The translations under genes and the position numbers were made by a program. A stretch of DNA of 58,926 bases from Rhodocyclaceae bacterium (GTDB lineage: Bacteria > Pseudomonadota > Gammaproteobacteria > Burkholderiales > Rhodocyclaceae), in assembly GCA_020445785.1 (NCBI GenBank), contig JAGRFZ010000046.1, forward strand, positions 1 through 58,926. The letters run 5' to 3'. The notes under the pieces are model-generated. The model searched no databases. It was not told the DNA's origin and saw only the letters and a list, made by a program, of their open reading frames with translations. Numbering within the stretch: the stretch's first letter is position 1; every line of letters begins with the position of its first letter. Below are positions 13,061 to 21,472 of the stretch, one piece after another.

Positions 13061-13915
13061 TCAGGCCTCTTCGTCGTCGTCCAGGTCGGGTTCGATCTCG
13101 CGCCAGTGATTGTCGCGCTGGCGGCAGAAATGGCGGCCGCTGACCCGGCGAAAACGCTCGGTGTCGGGCGTGCGTCGCCACGGCGAGAGAGTGATCGCGT
13201 CCTCGCCGAGGTCGACGCAGACAAAGGATTCGCCGCTGGTCTCGCAGCGCGGCGAGGTCGGTGTCGCGGCCACGCAGCCGACGACACAGCGCAGTCCTTC
13301 ATTGCGCAGGATGCCGATCCGCGTCTGGTGCAGGTGACCACACAGCAACAGGTCCACGAGGCCGTCCGCGCACAGGATCTCGAGGGCCCGTCGGGCACCG
13401 CGCATGCCTTCGCGGCCGTCTTCGCTGAGTTCGTCGAAGGGGTGGTGGGTCGCGACCACGCGGATCTGTGCCGCGCCGGCGCCGGAGAGGTAGCCGGCCG
13501 CCGCATTGGCCTGCTCGTCGCCGATACGGCCTGCGCGCCATGCCGACGGGTCGGTGCTGTCGAGAAACGCGAGGCGGAGCAGGTCGCCATCGACGCGCGG
13601 TTCGGTGTGGGGCGAAATGTAGCGCCGGTAGTCCCGCAGCGGGTCGATCAGGCGCCGCCACGGCAACACGGGGATGTCATGGTTGCCCGGCGTGGCCAGC
13701 CAAGGCACCTGGATGCTGTCGAGAAAATCGCGTGCCGCCCGCAACTGCTCGGGCTGGCCGCGCTGGGTGAGATCACCGGTGGCCACCACCAGGGCAGGAT
13801 CGAGCGCCCGCAGGGCCTCGCGCAGGGCGTCGAGGGCGCCGTCGGACTGGGCGCCGAAGTGCAGGTCGGAAATGTGGATCAGGCGCAGTGTCTGCGCGTG
13901 CGGTTCCTGCGCCAT
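13061..13915 (-). CDS. Calcineurin-like metallophosphoesterase
   Basis: A 284-residue cytoplasmic phosphoesterase with the two-metal motifs in order: HISDLHFG (D-x-H), VVATGDLTQRG (GD), ATPGNHDIP (GNHD), VVATHHPFDE (H) and LLLCGHLHQTR (GHxH). This places it with the cyclic-nucleotide phosphodiesterase/CpdA-like group, but whether cAMP is the substrate cannot be read from the sequence. I chose the ATG at 13915 (MAQEPHAQ) because CGGAG lies just upstream and motif I follows shortly; the longer open frame runs into the opposite gene's leader. It is convergent with the RND gene, whose stop is 1 nt away. Confidence 0.9.
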   Translation of the reverse strand: MAQEPHAQTLRLIHISDLHFGAQSDGALDALREALRALDPALVVATGDLTQRGQPEQLRAARDFLDSIQVPWLATPGNHDIPVLPWRRLIDPLRDYRRYISPHTEPRVDGDLLRLAFLDSTDPSAWRAGRIGDEQANAAAGYLSGAGAAQIRVVATHHPFDELSEDGREGMRGARRALEILCADGLVDLLLCGHLHQTRIGILRNEGLRCVVGCVAATPTSPRCETSGESFVCVDLGEDAITLSPWRRTPDTERFRRVSGRHFCRQRDNHWREIEPDLDDDEEA

Positions 13916-14024
13916 CGAATGCTCCGGATCGGAAAGTCGGCCGTCGGCGGCCAAACGACAATATTGGGGGCGGCACGGCGCATTTGCAACGGCGGGCAGG
14001 TCCGTCCGGCCTAAACTGGCGGTC

Positions 14025-15335
14025 ATGCAATCCCGGCTCGTCACTCGCTCTGCCACCCTGTTGCTGATCCTGATGGCGGCGCTGGCGGCCGCCCACGGCG
14101 CCGGCGCTCCGCTGCCGGCCTGGCCTGCCGGGCTGGCGGCCTGGGCGGCCGGCGTGCTGCTATGGCCGCGGCTCGACCCGCGGCAACGCCGCCAGGTGGC
14201 GTGGCTGATCGGCATCGGTGCGCTGTCCCTGGCGATCGGTGCAATGGCCGGCGCGACCCACGCCTGGCTCGGTATTCTGACCCAGAACAACGCCTTGCTC
14301 GGCATGCTGGTCGGCGTCAGCTTTCTGCAGCTGGTGGGGCTCGACGAGGACGGCGCGCGCCTGCCGCGCGGACGCGGTGCGCTGTGGCGGACCTTGTTCG
14401 GCGTACATCTCTTCGGCGCGGTGATCAATCTGTCGGCCGTGTTCATCATGGGCGATCGCATGGCCGCCGGCGCGCGCCTGTCGGCGACCCAGGCCGTGGT
14501 GCTGGTGCGTGCCTTCCTGGCGGCGGCGATGTGGTCGCCGTTCTTCGCGGCGGTGGCGGTTGCCCTGACCTATGCGCCGGGCAGCACGCTGCTGGGGGTC
14601 GTCGCGGTGGGGGTGCCGTTCGCGCTGGCGCTGCTGCTGCTCGCCGGTTACCGGCTGGAACGAGAGCTGGGCGCTGAAGTGGCCGGTTTCGTCGGCTATC
14701 CGATGCACCTCTCGGCGCTCTGGCTGCCCGTCTTGCTCGCGCTGGCGGTGGCCGCGGGACGTCAGTGGCTACATGGGTGGACGGCGCTGGCGGTGATCAC
14801 GGTGGCAGCACCGGCGATCGCGGTGCTCGCCTGCCTGGCACGCCATGGTCCGGTCGACACGGTGCGTCGGGTCGGCGACCAGGCCAGCACCCGCCTGCCG
14901 GCGATGTCGGGCGAGCTCGCCCTGTTCCTGGCAGCGGCGGTGTTCGCTTCGGGGCTGCGGGCGCTGCTCGCGGCCAGCGGCCATTGGCTGCCATTCGGCC
15001 ATTTCGGCGCGCTGCAGGCGGCACTGGTGCTCGGCGGCATGATCGGTGCCGCGCTGGTCGGCGTCCACGCGGTGATCTCAATCTCCCTGGTGTCGGCGTG
15101 GCTGGCGCCGATTTCGCCTGATCCGGTGCTGCTGGCGACGATCTTCACCCAGTCGTGGGCGATCGGGCTGGCGGTCGGCCCGCTGTCGGGAATCCATCTC
15201 GCGCTGCAGGGGCGCTACGGCCTGCCGGCAGCCGGGCTGGCGCGGGCCAACGCGGCCTATGGCGCGCGTGCCTACGGCCTGGCGGTGCTATGGCTGTTCG
15301 CGATCGCCGCCTGGCGCGATGTCGCGTTCTACTGA
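14025..15335 (+). CDS. Polytopic inner membrane protein of unknown function
   Basis: I do not recognise a named family for this 436-residue protein. It is strongly hydrophobic, with roughly ten to twelve predicted membrane spans. A paired layout is possible: spans 1-6 up to about residue 210, a more polar stretch with the only long charged loop (around residues 260-285, [18 protein letters not shown]), then further spans ending in a conserved-looking Ser/Gly region ([17 protein letters not shown] and [19 protein letters not shown]), suggestive of a transporter. The ATG at 14025 is the first start that removes the opposite gene's shadow. It is divergent from the phosphoesterase, and its last 48 nt overlap the 3' end of miaA. 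Confidence 0.75.
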   Translation: MQSRLVTRSATLLLILMAALAAAHGAGAPLPAWPAGLAAWAAGVLLWPRLDPRQRRQVAWLIGIGALSLAIGAMAGATHAWLGILTQNNALLGMLVGVSFLQLVGLDEDGARLPRGRGALWRTLFGVHLFGAVINLSAVFIMGDRMAAGARLSATQAVVLVRAFLAAAMWSPFFAAVAVALTYAPGSTLLGVVAVGVPFALALLLLAGYRLERELGAEVAGFVGYPMHLSALWLPVLLALAVAAGRQWLHGWTALAVITVAAPAIAVLACLARHGPVDTVRRVGDQASTRLPAMSGELALFLAAAVFASGLRALLAASGHWLPFGHFGALQAALVLGGMIGAALVGVHAVISISLVSAWLAPISPDPVLLATIFTQSWAIGLAVGPLSGIHLALQGRYGLPAAGLARANAAYGARAYGLAVLWLFAIAAWRDVAFY

Positions 15336-16283
15336 TGCACAGGCATATCGGCACACCGAATCGATCAGATCCGGCGCCAGGCAATCGAACTGCCGCAGTT
15401 CGGGCCAGCCTTCCCGGAACTGACGCAGCCAGGTGAGCTGACGCTTGGCGAGCTGGCGGGTGGCGACGATGCCGCGTTCGCGCAGCTCGCGCCCATCGAG
15501 GCGCCCATCCAGGTGCGCCCAGGCCTGACGGTAGCCGACGCAGCGCATCGACGGCAGGTCGGCGCTCAGCCGGTATTGGCGTTGCAAGGACCGGACTTCC
15601 TCCACCAGTCCGCCTGCCAGCATCGCGTCGAATCGCTCGGCGATGCGCTGGTGGAGCAGGTCGCGGCGGGAGGGTGCCAAGGCGATGGTCACCGGCCGGA
15701 ACGGCAGGGCGGGCGTGTCGTGGCGGGCATAGGCCTCGGCCAGCGGCCGACCGGTCAGGTGGACGATCTCGAGGGCACGCTGGATGCGCTGCGCATCGGT
15801 CGGTTCCAGGCGGGCGGCGGCTTCGGCGTCGAGGCGGGCGAGTTCGGCGTGCAGTGCCGGCCATCCCCGCAGTCGGGCCCGCCGGTCGATGTCGTTGCGC
15901 AGATCGGCATCGGCCTGCGGCAGGTCCGACAAGCCTTCGCGCAGGGCCTTGAAGTAGAGCATCGTGCCGCCGGCGAGTACGGGCAGGCGTCCACGGCGGG
16001 TGATCGCCTCGATCAAGCCCAGGGCGTCCTCCGCGAAGCGTGCCGCCGAGTAGCTCCGTTCGGGGCTTATGATGTCGATCAGGTGGTGGGGGCAGGCGGT
16101 TTGCTCCGCCGGGCTCGGCTTGGCCGTGCCGATGTCCATGTCGCGATAGACCAGGGCCGAGTCGACGCTGACGATCTCCACCGGCAAGCGCTCGGCGATG
16201 GCCAGGGCGCAGGCGGTCTTGCCGCTCGCGGTGGGTCCGAGGACGAACAGCGCGACCGGTGTCGCAGACGGAGAAGCGGACAT
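15288..16283 (-). CDS. miaA: tRNA dimethylallyltransferase
   Basis: Adds a dimethylallyl group to A37 of tRNAs that read codons starting with U. The 331-residue protein has the P-loop GPTASGKT (residues 16-23), the [17 protein letters not shown] substrate block, the general region [19 protein letters not shown], and the tRNA-contacting [13 protein letters not shown] near the C-terminus. Its ATG at 16283-16281 shares the tetranucleotide CATG with the divergent TraB-type gene, and no Shine-Dalgarno sequence precedes it; an ATG three codons upstream (16292) is equally possible. The last 16 codons run antisense to the end of the neighbouring membrane protein gene. Confidence 0.95.
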   Translation of the reverse strand: MSASPSATPVALFVLGPTASGKTACALAIAERLPVEIVSVDSALVYRDMDIGTAKPSPAEQTACPHHLIDIISPERSYSAARFAEDALGLIEAITRRGRLPVLAGGTMLYFKALREGLSDLPQADADLRNDIDRRARLRGWPALHAELARLDAEAAARLEPTDAQRIQRALEIVHLTGRPLAEAYARHDTPALPFRPVTIALAPSRRDLLHQRIAERFDAMLAGGLVEEVRSLQRQYRLSADLPSMRCVGYRQAWAHLDGRLDGRELRERGIVATRQLAKRQLTWLRQFREGWPELRQFDCLAPDLIDSVCRYACASVERDIAPGGDREQP

Positions 16284-17178
16284 GGGGACCATTGTATCGG
16301 CGAGACGGGGGCTGGTCGTGCTGGCGATCGTGCTGGCCTCGTGCCGCGCCGATGTGACGTCGGCAGATGGCCTTCTGTGGCAGGTCCGCGACCGTGCCGG
16401 GGCCGTCTGCGGGCACTTGTTCGGTACCCTGCATCTGTGCGATCGCAGTTGCTTTCCACTGCCGTCGAAGGCGGTGCAAGCCTTCGACGGCGCCGACATC
16501 CTGGTGCTCGAGCTCGATCCCCGAGCTGCTGGTGCGGCCGAAGCGCTCGATGCCGCAGGCCGGCTGCCTGGCGGGGAACGGCTCGATGCATTGCTGCCGC
16601 CCGCCGACGCCGGTCGCCTGGCACAGGCCTTCGAAAAAGTGGGCATCGAGCCGTCACGGATGCAGCGCATGCGGCCCTGGCTGGCCGGGACGGTGCTGGC
16701 CGTGGCCGCCGCCGCGCGCGCCGGCTTCGATGCCCGTTTCGGTGTCGAGCCATGGCTCGCCGCGCGGGCGCAGGGCCGCGGGATCGAACTGATGGCCCTG
16801 GAGACGGTGGATCGACAAGTCGCCGCCCTGTCCGCGGCCGGCATGGCGGCCCAACTCGAATCCCTGCGCCAGACCATCGACATGATCCTCGACGACGAAG
16901 TCCGGGACTACTTCGAGCAAATCCGGGACGCCTGGCGCGACGGCGACGGCGAAGCATTGCTGGCCTTGATGAACGAAGGCGCCGACCCGGCGCTGTTGGC
17001 GCCGATGACCGAGGCCGTGATCGACCAGCGCAATCGCGAAATGGCGCAGCGCATCGCTGGCCTGGGCTGTGGTGCGAGACGATACTTCGCTGCCGTCGGT
17101 GGCGCCCATTTCGGCGGCGAGCGTGGCCTTCTGCGGGAACTCGGGCGCGCCGGCCTCACCGTCGCGCCGGTACCCTGA
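16282..17178 (+). CDS. TraB/GumN-family lipoprotein
   Basis: A 298-residue TraB/GumN (PrgY-type) protein. The two family signatures are [11 protein letters not shown] near residue 45 and [19 protein letters not shown] near the C-terminus, the paired GxxH elements proposed to be a metalloprotease-like site. The N-terminus is a signal with RR, a hydrophobic run and the lipobox LASC (cysteine at residue 21), so it should be lipid-anchored in the envelope. The start is supported by GGAGAAG. The substrate is unknown. Its ribosome site lies inside miaA, and the two ATGs overlap on opposite strands. Confidence 0.85.
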   Translation: MGTIVSARRGLVVLAIVLASCRADVTSADGLLWQVRDRAGAVCGHLFGTLHLCDRSCFPLPSKAVQAFDGADILVLELDPRAAGAAEALDAAGRLPGGERLDALLPPADAGRLAQAFEKVGIEPSRMQRMRPWLAGTVLAVAAAARAGFDARFGVEPWLAARAQGRGIELMALETVDRQVAALSAAGMAAQLESLRQTIDMILDDEVRDYFEQIRDAWRDGDGEALLALMNEGADPALLAPMTEAVIDQRNREMAQRIAGLGCGARRYFAAVGGAHFGGERGLLRELGRAGLTVAPVP

Positions 17179-17179
17179 G

Positions 17180-17209
17180 CATGCGCATGCGCATGCGCAT
17201 GCGCATGCG
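17180..17209. repeat. Hexanucleotide repeat (CATGCG)5
   Basis: Five perfect head-to-tail CATGCG units, one base after the TraB-type stop codon and nine bases before the mutL stop codon. The tract is strictly alternating purine-pyrimidine and each phase contains the palindrome GCATGC, so it could adopt a left-handed or cruciform form under supercoiling. It fills the junction between two convergent genes. It could equally be a product of replication slippage. Confidence 0.9.
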
Positions 17210-17218
17210 CGCCGGCGG

Positions 17219-18994
17219 CTACTGACCGCGGAGGAAGAAGCGGTCGAGTTCGTCGAGGGAAAAGCGGGTCCAGGTCGGCCGTCCATGGTTGCACTGGTCC
17301 GCCCGCTCGGTCTGTTCCATGTCGCGCAGCAGTGCATTCATCTCGGGAATCGTGAGCTGGCGGTTGGCCCGTACGGCACCGTGGCAGGCCATCGTCGCGA
17401 GCAGTTCGTTGCGCCGCGCGGTGATCACTTCGGAGGCCGGGTAGTCGTGCAACTCTTCGAGCAGCGAGTGCACTAGATCGCTGGTCGCCGCACGGGCCAG
17501 CAGGGCCGGTACGGTGCGCACCGCGAGTTCGCCGGGACCGGCGGCCGCGACCTCGAAGCCCATCGCCTGCAACGTATCCCGTTGCGCTTCGGCGGTCGCC
17601 ATTTCGCGCGCGCTGGCTGCGAACACGGCCGGGATCAGCAGGCGCTGAACGGCAGGCGTGCCGTCGAGCACGGCCTTCAGCTTCTCGTACAGGATGCGTT
17701 CGTGGGCGGCATGCATGTCCACCAGTACCAGTCCGTCCGCGTTCTGGGCCAGCACGTATACCCCGTGCAACTGGGCCAGGGCGAAGCCCAGGGGTGGCAC
17801 GGCCGCGTCTTCGCCGACGCTCGGTGCGTCGAGGTGCTGGGGTGGCCGGGCGGCCGGCATTGCAAAGTCGAAGTAGGAGCGGCTGGCCGAATCCATCGCC
17901 AGCCGGCCCTGGCCGGCCCCATCCGGTGGGTGGCCGGGCCAGCCTCCGCCGGCGGGCGGAGCCGGCTCGGCCGTGTTGACCGGTCGGGCGGCCGTGACGG
18001 CTACAGGCTCGGCAGCACCGCTGCCGCCGAGTACCCGCCGCAGCGCATGCAGCACGAACTGGTGTACGGCGCGGGACTCGCGGAAGCGCACTTCGACCTT
18101 GGCCGGGTGAACGTTGACGTCCACGGTGGCCGGATCGACGTCGAGAAACAACACGAAGGCCGGATGGCGGCTGCCGTGGAGGATGTCGGCGTAGGCCTCG
18201 CGCACGGCATGGGCGATCAACTTGTCGCGTACGAAACGGCCGTTGACGAAGAAGTACTGGGCGTCACGGCCGCTGCGGGAATAAGCCGGCAAGGAGGCCA
18301 TGCCGCCGAGCCGCAACAGGCCCGCGTCGGCCTCGAGGGTGCGTGCGTGCGCGACGAAGTCGTCGCCCATCAGTGCGCGGATGCGCCGTTGCGCGTCGGA
18401 GACCGGGAGCCGGTGGGTGATGCGGCCGTTGTGGGCGAGTTGCATGGCGAGGTCGGGCCGGGCCAGCGCCACGCGTCGAAACGCTTCGTCGCAGTGGGCG
18501 AATTCGGTGGCGTCGGTCTTCAGGAACTTGCGGCGCGCCGGCGTGTTGTAATACAGGTCCGCGACGTCCACCACGGTGCCTTCGGTCAGTGCCGCCGGCA
18601 CCGGTTCGCCGCGGCCGGCCTCGATCTTCCAGGCGTGGGATTCGCCGTGGGCGCGGCTGGTGATGGCAAGGCGTGTGACGCCGGCGATCGCAGCCAGGGC
18701 TTCGCCGCGAAAGCCCATCGTGCCGACCCGCTCCAGGTCGTCGAGGCAGGCGATCTTGGAGGTCGCGTGGCGCGCCAGCGCGAGGGTCAATTCTCCAGGC
18801 GCGATGCCGCAGCCGTCGTCGGCGACCCGGATGCGGCGAATGCCGCCCTGCTCGAGTTGCACCTCGATGCTACGCCCGCCGGCGTCGACGGCGTTCTCGA
18901 GCAGTTCTTTCAGGACCGAGGCGGGGCGCTCGACGACCTCGCCCGCGGCGATCTGGTTGATCAGGAGATCGGGCAGGAGCTGGATCGACGGCAT
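17219..18994 (-). CDS. mutL: DNA mismatch repair protein MutL (endonuclease type)
   Basis: Couples MutS mismatch recognition to strand nicking. The 591-residue protein has the GHKL ATPase head (NQIAAGEVVERPASVLKELLENAVDAG, DDGCGI, ARHATSKI, GFRGEAL) in the first 110 residues. After an Ala/Pro/Gly-rich linker comes a C-terminal dimerisation domain. That domain carries the nuclease motif DMHAAHERILYE starting at D426 (DQHA-x2-E-x4-E type), with ACHGAVR and CNHGRP, so this MutL should nick DNA itself and not need MutH. The start at 18994 has an AAGGATAA ribosome site. It is convergent with the TraB-type gene. Confidence 0.96.
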   Translation of the reverse strand: MPSIQLLPDLLINQIAAGEVVERPASVLKELLENAVDAGGRSIEVQLEQGGIRRIRVADDGCGIAPGELTLALARHATSKIACLDDLERVGTMGFRGEALAAIAGVTRLAITSRAHGESHAWKIEAGRGEPVPAALTEGTVVDVADLYYNTPARRKFLKTDATEFAHCDEAFRRVALARPDLAMQLAHNGRITHRLPVSDAQRRIRALMGDDFVAHARTLEADAGLLRLGGMASLPAYSRSGRDAQYFFVNGRFVRDKLIAHAVREAYADILHGSRHPAFVLFLDVDPATVDVNVHPAKVEVRFRESRAVHQFVLHALRRVLGGSGAAEPVAVTAARPVNTAEPAPPAGGGWPGHPPDGAGQGRLAMDSASRSYFDFAMPAARPPQHLDAPSVGEDAAVPPLGFALAQLHGVYVLAQNADGLVLVDMHAAHERILYEKLKAVLDGTPAVQRLLIPAVFAASAREMATAEAQRDTLQAMGFEVAAAGPGELAVRTVPALLARAATSDLVHSLLEELHDYPASEVITARRNELLATMACHGAVRANRQLTIPEMNALLRDMEQTERADQCNHGRPTWTRFSLDELDRFFLRGQ

Positions 18995-19317
18995 GACACG
19001 ATTATCCTTGATGCCGGGGTTCGGCACGTGGGTGAGCGGGCCTGGCAGGTCAGACGGCAAGGGGGAATGGCGCGGTAGGCGCAACCCGGGCGGCGGCGCC
19101 ATGCGCCTGGCCATCGGGCGCGCCGCGCGTGCGCGCCGACGACGTCACGAGGTGTTTTCGCGTCGACGCCCATGCCGTCAGCGCCGAACGACCGGCTGCA
19201 GCTACCGGGATTATATCTGCGCACATCGCCAGCGGCCGCTGCTGCGCTGCGCAATTCGCACGGCGGTGGTGCCGCTCTCGGGTAAAATGACGCGCTTGAC
19301 CCTACGGCTTGGCATGC
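18995..19317. promoter_or_regulatory. Divergent mutL / DedA intergenic region
   Basis: A 323-bp gap between two divergent genes with no convincing ORF. On the minus strand a perfect TATAAT (inside GATATAATCC, near 19211-19219) could be the -10 box for mutL, about 220 nt upstream; no good -35 is visible. On the plus strand GGTAAAATGACGC (near 19281-19293) offers a TAAAAT -10 about 30 nt before the DedA gene. The rest is GC-rich with no obvious repeat. Confidence 0.4.
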
Positions 19318-19977
19318 ATGGAGCTACTCGCCCAATTCATCGACATCGTGCTGCACCTCGACAAGTACCTCGAGGTGCTGCTGGCTCAGTACGGCACCTG
19401 GATCTATGCGATTCTGTTCCTCATCATCTTCTGCGAAACCGGACTGGTGGTCACGCCGTTCCTGCCGGGGGACTCGCTACTGTTCGTGTGCGGCGCGCTG
19501 GCGGCCACTGGCGGCATGGACATCAACGTCCTGTGTGCGGTCCTGCTGACCGCGGCAGTGCTCGGCGACAACACCAACTACTGGATCGGTCGTTACGTCG
19601 GACCGCGGGTATTTCGCTGGGAAGGCTCGCGCTTCTTCAACAAGGCGGCGTTCGATCGCACCCACCAGTTCTTCGAGACCCACGGTGGCAAGACCATCAT
19701 CATCGCCCGCTTCCTGCCGCTGGTGCGTACCTTTGCGCCCTTCGTGGCAGGTGTCGCGGCGATGACCTACCCGCGTTTCGTCACGCTGGATTTTCTCGGC
19801 GGATGCATCTGGATCTTCTCCTTGACCCTGGCCGGCTATTGGTTCGGCAATCTGCCGCTGGTCAAGGACAACCTGACCGCCGTGATCCTCGTCATCATCG
19901 CCCTGTCGTTGATGCCCCTTGCCTGGGCTTGGCTGCGCCAGCGCTGGGCGACCCGTATCGGCGTGGAGCGTGGCTGA
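19318..19977 (+). CDS. DedA family membrane protein
   Basis: An inner membrane protein of 219 residues in the DedA/VTT superfamily, whose members flip or recycle polyprenyl-phosphate or phospholipid carriers and depend on the proton gradient. Family features are FCETGLVVTPFLPGDSLLF near residue 45 (the acidic E and D with the PGDS motif), GDNTNYWIGRYVG, and the HGGKTIIIARFLPLVRTFAPFVAG block with its key arginines. I chose the ATG at 19318 (MELLAQFID) over a TTG three codons upstream. No strong ribosome site is visible. It is followed after 60 nt by purN on the same strand. Confidence 0.93.
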   Translation: MELLAQFIDIVLHLDKYLEVLLAQYGTWIYAILFLIIFCETGLVVTPFLPGDSLLFVCGALAATGGMDINVLCAVLLTAAVLGDNTNYWIGRYVGPRVFRWEGSRFFNKAAFDRTHQFFETHGGKTIIIARFLPLVRTFAPFVAGVAAMTYPRFVTLDFLGGCIWIFSLTLAGYWFGNLPLVKDNLTAVILVIIALSLMPLAWAWLRQRWATRIGVERG

Positions 19978-20037
19978 GATGTGGCGGGGAAGGGATCCTT
20001 TCGCCAGCGGCAGGCTTCTCCTCGCGGGGAAGGCGCG

Positions 20038-20685
20038 ATGAAGCGCATCGTCGTCCTGATCAGCGGGCGAGGCTCCAACATGCGCGCGATCGTCGATGCG
20101 CGCATCGCGGGCGCCGAGATTGCCGCGGTGATCAGCAATCGCGCCGATGCGGCGGGGTTGGCGTTTGCCCAGGGGCGTGGTATCGCGACGCGGGTCGTCG
20201 ATCACAGGCCGTTCGCGAGTCGTGCCGCCTTCGATACCGCACTGGCCGAGGAAATCGATGCCTTCGCCCCGGATCTGGTCGTCCTGGCCGGGTTCATGCG
20301 CGTCCTTACCGACGATTTCGTGCTGCGCTACCAGGGGCGCCTGCTCAATGTCCATCCTTCGTTGCTGCCTGCATTCAGTGGCCTCGACACCCACCGAAGG
20401 GCGATCGAAGCTGGCGTGCGCGTCCATGGCGCGACCGTGCACCTGGTGACGCCGCAACTCGACGCCGGGCCGATCGTCGCCCAGGCGGTGGTTCCGGTGC
20501 TGCCCGGTGACGACCCTGCGGCGTTGGCTGCACGCGTCCTGCGCGAGGAGCATCGCCTCTATCCGCAGGTCGTGCGCTGGTTCGTCGAAGACCGCGTCGA
20601 TGTCGACCGACAGGGCGGCGTCCGGGTGCACGGGGCCGGGCGCAGCGAACAGACCATGTGTGTGCCGCAACTCGATGCCGGGTGA
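20038..20685 (+). CDS. purN: Phosphoribosylglycinamide formyltransferase
   Basis: Transfers a formyl group from 10-formyl-tetrahydrofolate to GAR in purine synthesis. The 215-residue protein starts MKRIVVLISGRGSNMRAI (phosphate loop) and has LVVLAGFMRVL, the catalytic block LNVHPSLLPAFSG and GATVHLVTPQLDAGPIVAQ with the active-site Asp. The ATG at 20038 has GGGGAAGG upstream; a longer frame from 19981 adds nothing conserved. Its 3' end overlaps the next gene by 11 nt. Confidence 0.96.
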   Translation: MKRIVVLISGRGSNMRAIVDARIAGAEIAAVISNRADAAGLAFAQGRGIATRVVDHRPFASRAAFDTALAEEIDAFAPDLVVLAGFMRVLTDDFVLRYQGRLLNVHPSLLPAFSGLDTHRRAIEAGVRVHGATVHLVTPQLDAGPIVAQAVVPVLPGDDPAALAARVLREEHRLYPQVVRWFVEDRVDVDRQGGVRVHGAGRSEQTMCVPQLDAG

Positions 20686-21472
20686 TGCTATCGACCACCG
20701 TCGTAGAAGCCTGCTGGCGCTTGCCGGCGCCGGCCTGATGGTGCCGGCGCCGTTGCTGCGCGCGGTCGTCGTCAAGCAGGGCGGGCCGTTGGCGGCATCC
20801 GCCTCGGCCGTGCGCGCCTGGGCGAGTGCCGGACGGGTCGACTACGAGGTGCTCTACGGCCGCATGGCACTGCCGCTAGGACGCGCACGGCATCAGTGGT
20901 CGCACGACGGCGCACGATACCGGATGAGCTCCGAAGCCCGCGCCACTGGCCTATTGTCCGCCATCGACGGGCTGAGCTACGTGCAGCGCAGCGAAGGCCG
21001 GGTGCGCGAGTGGGGCCTGCAACCCGCGCGCTTCGAGGTCGAGCGCGGCGGCCGGCGCCGGGAGTGGTCGGAGTTCGACTGGGCCGCTGGCGACGTGGCG
21101 CTCTATCGCGACGGCGAGGCGCGCCACGCGATGTTGCGCAGTGGCGACCAGGACGTGCTCACCCTGTGGCATCAGATCGGCCTGGTCGAGCCGTGGGCGG
21201 GAGAAATCTCGCTTACTGTCGTGACAGGCAAGTCGGCAGCGCCGAGTCGGCTCGACTACCTGCCGGACGAGGCCGTCGAGGTCCCCGCGGGACGATTCGA
21301 TGCGCGCCACCTGCGGGCCGCCGCACTCGATGGCAGCCTCGTGCTCGAGCTATGGCTCGCCAAGGCGGACGCGAACGTTCCGGTTCGAATCCTGATGGTG
21401 GACAAGAAAGGCGAAACGCTCGACCAACGCGCGATGCGAATCCAGGTGGGTGGCGTGGGGCGGGGCCGGTGA
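20675..21472 (+). CDS. DUF3108 protein with Tat-like signal
   Basis: A 265-residue exported protein of the DUF3108 family, whose function is not known. The body has the family's pattern: VDYEVLYGRMALPLGRARHQW, YRMSSEARATGLLSAID, a G-x-V then WGLQPARFEVER, and a late VPAGRFDARHLR segment. The N-terminus (HRRRSLLALAGAGL) has a triple-arginine and hydrophobic stretch compatible with a Tat signal. The ATG lies inside the end of purN and has no clear ribosome site, so coupling to purN is likely. Its TGA overlaps the GTG start of the methyltransferase. Confidence 0.82.
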   Translation: MPGDAIDHRRRSLLALAGAGLMVPAPLLRAVVVKQGGPLAASASAVRAWASAGRVDYEVLYGRMALPLGRARHQWSHDGARYRMSSEARATGLLSAIDGLSYVQRSEGRVREWGLQPARFEVERGGRRREWSEFDWAAGDVALYRDGEARHAMLRSGDQDVLTLWHQIGLVEPWAGEISLTVVTGKSAAPSRLDYLPDEAVEVPAGRFDARHLRAAALDGSLVLELWLAKADANVPVRILMVDKKGETLDQRAMRIQVGGVGRGR

